DNA from: Holophagaceae bacterium
GTDB lineage: Bacteria; Acidobacteriota; Holophagae; Holophagales; Holophagaceae
Length of the DNA stretch: 36,811 nt
Assembly (NCBI GenBank): GCA_025361955.1
Contig: JANYIU010000168.1
Coordinates: forward strand, 1 to 36,811
Direction: 5' to 3'
The number at the start of each line of letters is the position of its first letter. Within the stretch, counting starts at the first letter, position 1. The translations under genes were made by a program, and so were the position numbers. Of the stretch, positions 35,136-36,811 are shown one piece after another. Below the pieces are notes generated by a model. It made no database searches, was not told where the DNA came from, and worked only from the letters and a program-made list of their open reading frames with translations.

Positions 35136-36593
35136 ATGAGCGCCATCAAGCGGATGCTCGCCGAGCGGAAGTCCGCCGCACCTAAGCCCGCTGTGCGGAA
35201 TTCCGTCATCCAGGCTGAGGATCCGCCCTTCCGCAAGGTGCTCATCGCCAATCGCGGTGAGATCGCCCTGCGCATCATCCTGGCTTGCAAGGAACTGGGG
35301 ATCCAGACGGTGGCCGTCTATTCTGAGGCTGATCGACATGCCCTGCATGTGCGCTTCGCCGATGAAGAGGTCTGCATCGGTCCCCCTCCCAGCAGCAAGT
35401 CCTACCTGAATATTCCCCAGGTCATCGCGGCCGCCGAGGTCACCGGTGCGGAAGCCATCCATCCCGGCTACGGATTCCTGAGCGAGAATCCGCACTTTGT
35501 GGACGTCTGCCAGGCCTGCGGCATCGTCTTCATCGGCCCCAACGCCGATATCATCCGCATGATGGGCAACAAGGCGCAGGCCAAGGCCACCATGAAGGCT
35601 GCGGGTGTGCCCATGATGCCAGGCAGCGATGGCTTAGTGGCCACGGTGGAGGAGGCCCTGGAATGGGCCGAGAAGATCGGCTACCCGGTCATCGTGAAGG
35701 CCAGTGCGGGGGGTGGTGGGCGCGGCATGCGCATCGTCAACAGTCCCGAGAAATTGCCTGATCTCTACCACACCGCCCGCAACGAAGCCAAGGCGGCCTT
35801 CACGGACGATACGGTCTACATGGAGAAGTACCTGCTGGAGCCGCGTCACATCGAGGTGCAGATCCTGGGCGATCTGTTCGGGAACGTGGTGCATCTAGGC
35901 GAGCGGGAATGTTCGATCCAGCGCCGTCACCAGAAGTTGATCGAGGAAAGTCCCAGCTCCGCCCTCAGCCCGGAACTGCGCAAGCGGATCTGTGATACCG
36001 CAGTGAGAGCGGCGAAGGCGGTGGGCTACTTCAACGCAGGCACCATCGAGTTCCTGCTGGATGCGCGCGGTGACTTCTTCTTTATGGAAATGAACACCCG
36101 CGTCCAGGTGGAGCACCCCGTAACGGAGTTCGTGAGTGGCGTGGACATCGTAAAAGAGCAGCTCCGCATCGCTGCGGGACGCAAACTCACCTTCACCCAG
36201 GACGATATTCAGCTCCGGGGGCACGCCATTGAGTGCCGCATCAACGCGGAGGATCCTTTCAAGTTCACGCCCAGTCCCGGCCGCATCACGGCTCTCCACT
36301 TCCCCGGCGGCCCCGGCATCCGCATGGATACGGCCATGCACCAGGACGCCATCATCCCGCCCTACTACGACTCCATGGTGGCCAAACTCATCGCCTACGG
36401 CAGCGACCGCACCGAGGCTCTGGCCCGCATGCGACGAGCCCTGGACACCCTGGTCATCGAAGGCATCCAGACCTCCGCGCCTTTGCACCGACTGATCATG
36501 GATCACCCGGATTTCATCAGCGGCAAGTTCTCCACGAAATGGATGGAGACCTTTCTGGAAGAACTGGAGAAAGAGCGCGCCGAAAAACGCTGA
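35136..36593 (+). CDS. accC: Acetyl-CoA carboxylase biotin carboxylase subunit
   Basis: AccC carboxylates biotin on AccB using ATP and bicarbonate. The ATG at 35136 gives 485 residues, and the family's usual N-terminus ([16 protein letters not shown]) begins at residue 33, so there is an N-terminal extension of about 32 residues ([16 protein letters not shown]). The ATP-grasp domain has the glycine-rich loop [11 protein letters not shown] near 188, [33 protein letters not shown] and [12 protein letters not shown]. The usual start context is weak, with no clear ribosome site, and coupling to accB may matter. The extension resembles no domain I know. Confidence 0.95.
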   Translation: MSAIKRMLAERKSAAPKPAVRNSVIQAEDPPFRKVLIANRGEIALRIILACKELGIQTVAVYSEADRHALHVRFADEEVCIGPPPSSKSYLNIPQVIAAAEVTGAEAIHPGYGFLSENPHFVDVCQACGIVFIGPNADIIRMMGNKAQAKATMKAAGVPMMPGSDGLVATVEEALEWAEKIGYPVIVKASAGGGGRGMRIVNSPEKLPDLYHTARNEAKAAFTDDTVYMEKYLLEPRHIEVQILGDLFGNVVHLGERECSIQRRHQKLIEESPSSALSPELRKRICDTAVRAAKAVGYFNAGTIEFLLDARGDFFFMEMNTRVQVEHPVTEFVSGVDIVKEQLRIAAGRKLTFTQDDIQLRGHAIECRINAEDPFKFTPSPGRITALHFPGGPGIRMDTAMHQDAIIPPYYDSMVAKLIAYGSDRTEALARMRRALDTLVIEGIQTSAPLHRLIMDHPDFISGKFSTKWMETFLEELEKERAEKR

Positions 36594-36628
36594 GCCAGAG
36601 TGATGCAGCGCAGGCCTCCCTCCCGCGC

Positions 36629-36634
36629 TATCAT
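36629..36634 (+). promoter_or_regulatory. -10 box of the tRNA-Thr promoter
   Basis: TATCAT matches five of six bases of TATAAT and lies nine bases before the mature tRNA start, a usual distance. No good -35 hexamer is visible 17 bases upstream. Confidence 0.4.
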
Positions 36635-36643
36635 GGTCACGCC

Positions 36644-36718
36644 GCCGCATTAGCTCAGTGGTAGAGCGCTCGCCTTGTAAGCGAGGGGTCGTTGGTTCAA
36701 TCCCGACATGCGGCTCCA
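36644..36718 (+). tRNA. tRNA-Thr (anticodon TGT)
   Basis: The sequence folds as a full cloverleaf. The acceptor stem pairs 36644-36650 with 36708-36714, and a D-arm GCTC/GAGC follows. The anticodon stem CTCGC/GCGAG has loop CTTGTAA and anticodon TGT at 36676-36678. The T-arm is GTTGG/CCGAC with TTCAATC. The discriminator is T and CCA is encoded. It should read ACA codons. Confidence 0.96.
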
Positions 36719-36730
36719 TTCAATAGCCAT

Positions 36731-36755
36731 CAAGCCCCAATACTGGCGGGGCTTG
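36731..36755 (+). terminator. Hairpin after tRNA-Thr, possible terminator
   Basis: An 8-bp perfect stem (36731-36738 with 36748-36755) with a nine-base loop follows the tRNA by 12 bases. There is no T-run, so it may be a terminator or a processing signal. The remaining bases to the window edge hold nothing recognisable. Confidence 0.45.
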
Positions 36756-36811
36756 AAGACACCTATCTATCCTGGAGCAGAGCACCATCGCTCCCTACCG
36801 GATGTCCCGAC

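Noticed and set aside
35895-36719. Minus-strand frame starting MEPHVGIEPTTPRLQG
   Set aside because: This is the known artefact of translating the reverse strand of a tRNA gene and its neighbour. It lies over accC and tRNA-Thr.
1-36811. CRISPR arrays, insertion sequences, prophage or attachment sites
   Set aside because: No regularly spaced repeats, transposase or integrase motifs were seen; the only repeats are the two intergenic palindromes.

Overview
This window is bacterial chromosome with high GC (roughly 60-65 percent by eye), densely packed genes and mostly housekeeping content. The best guess for the source is an acidobacterium of the Holophagae (Geothrix/Holophaga type). The guess rests on a diderm gene set (lpxD, an LpxL-type acyltransferase), flagellar and chemotaxis genes, a ferredoxin-dependent 2-oxoacid oxidoreductase and a hydrogenase-like membrane complex. 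It is inference from content and style, not from a marker gene.

Layout. Positions 1-3553 (minus strand) hold a Ski2-like DEAD/DEAH helicase cut by the window edge, a small helical protein, an RluD-type pseudouridine synthase and lgt. lpxD (plus) follows. Positions 4619-10145 (minus) form a tight cluster acpS-cheR-HDOD-HDOD-cheB-FliK-like. Positions 10339-13176 (plus) encode a 2-oxoacid:ferredoxin oxidoreductase whose four classical subunits sit on two polypeptides; a 20-bp perfect inverted repeat separates it from the convergent metK. A coiled-coil lipoprotein gene (plus) then converges on a soluble chemoreceptor gene whose 3' end looks frameshifted. Positions 17816-23149 (minus) are lpxL-greA-clpX-lon, preceded by a promoter, a tiny proline-rich reading frame and an intrinsic terminator that ends at the lpxL start codon. 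ybaK follows.

Positions 23904-33134 (minus) are a seven-gene operon resembling hydrogenase-4 or formate hydrogenlyase: two HyfB-like, one HyfC-like, one HyfE-like and one HyfF-like membrane protein, then a large subunit and a small subunit fused to a two-cluster ferredoxin. The large subunit lacks the cysteine pairs that bind the Ni-Fe centre, so this is most likely an energy-converting hydrogenase-related (Ehr) complex and not a hydrogenase. It is the most interesting system here. The window closes on the plus strand with ribH-nusB-accB-accC and a tRNA-Thr(TGT).

How the parts fit: the 2-oxoacid oxidoreductase makes reduced ferredoxin, and the Ehr-like complex has the parts expected of a ferredoxin-linked ion pump. 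The chemotaxis genes (cheR, cheB, soluble receptor with a possible sigma-28 promoter) point to a motile cell. Two intergenic imperfect palindromes (between clpX and lon, and between the Ehr operon and ribH) look like dispersed repeat elements.
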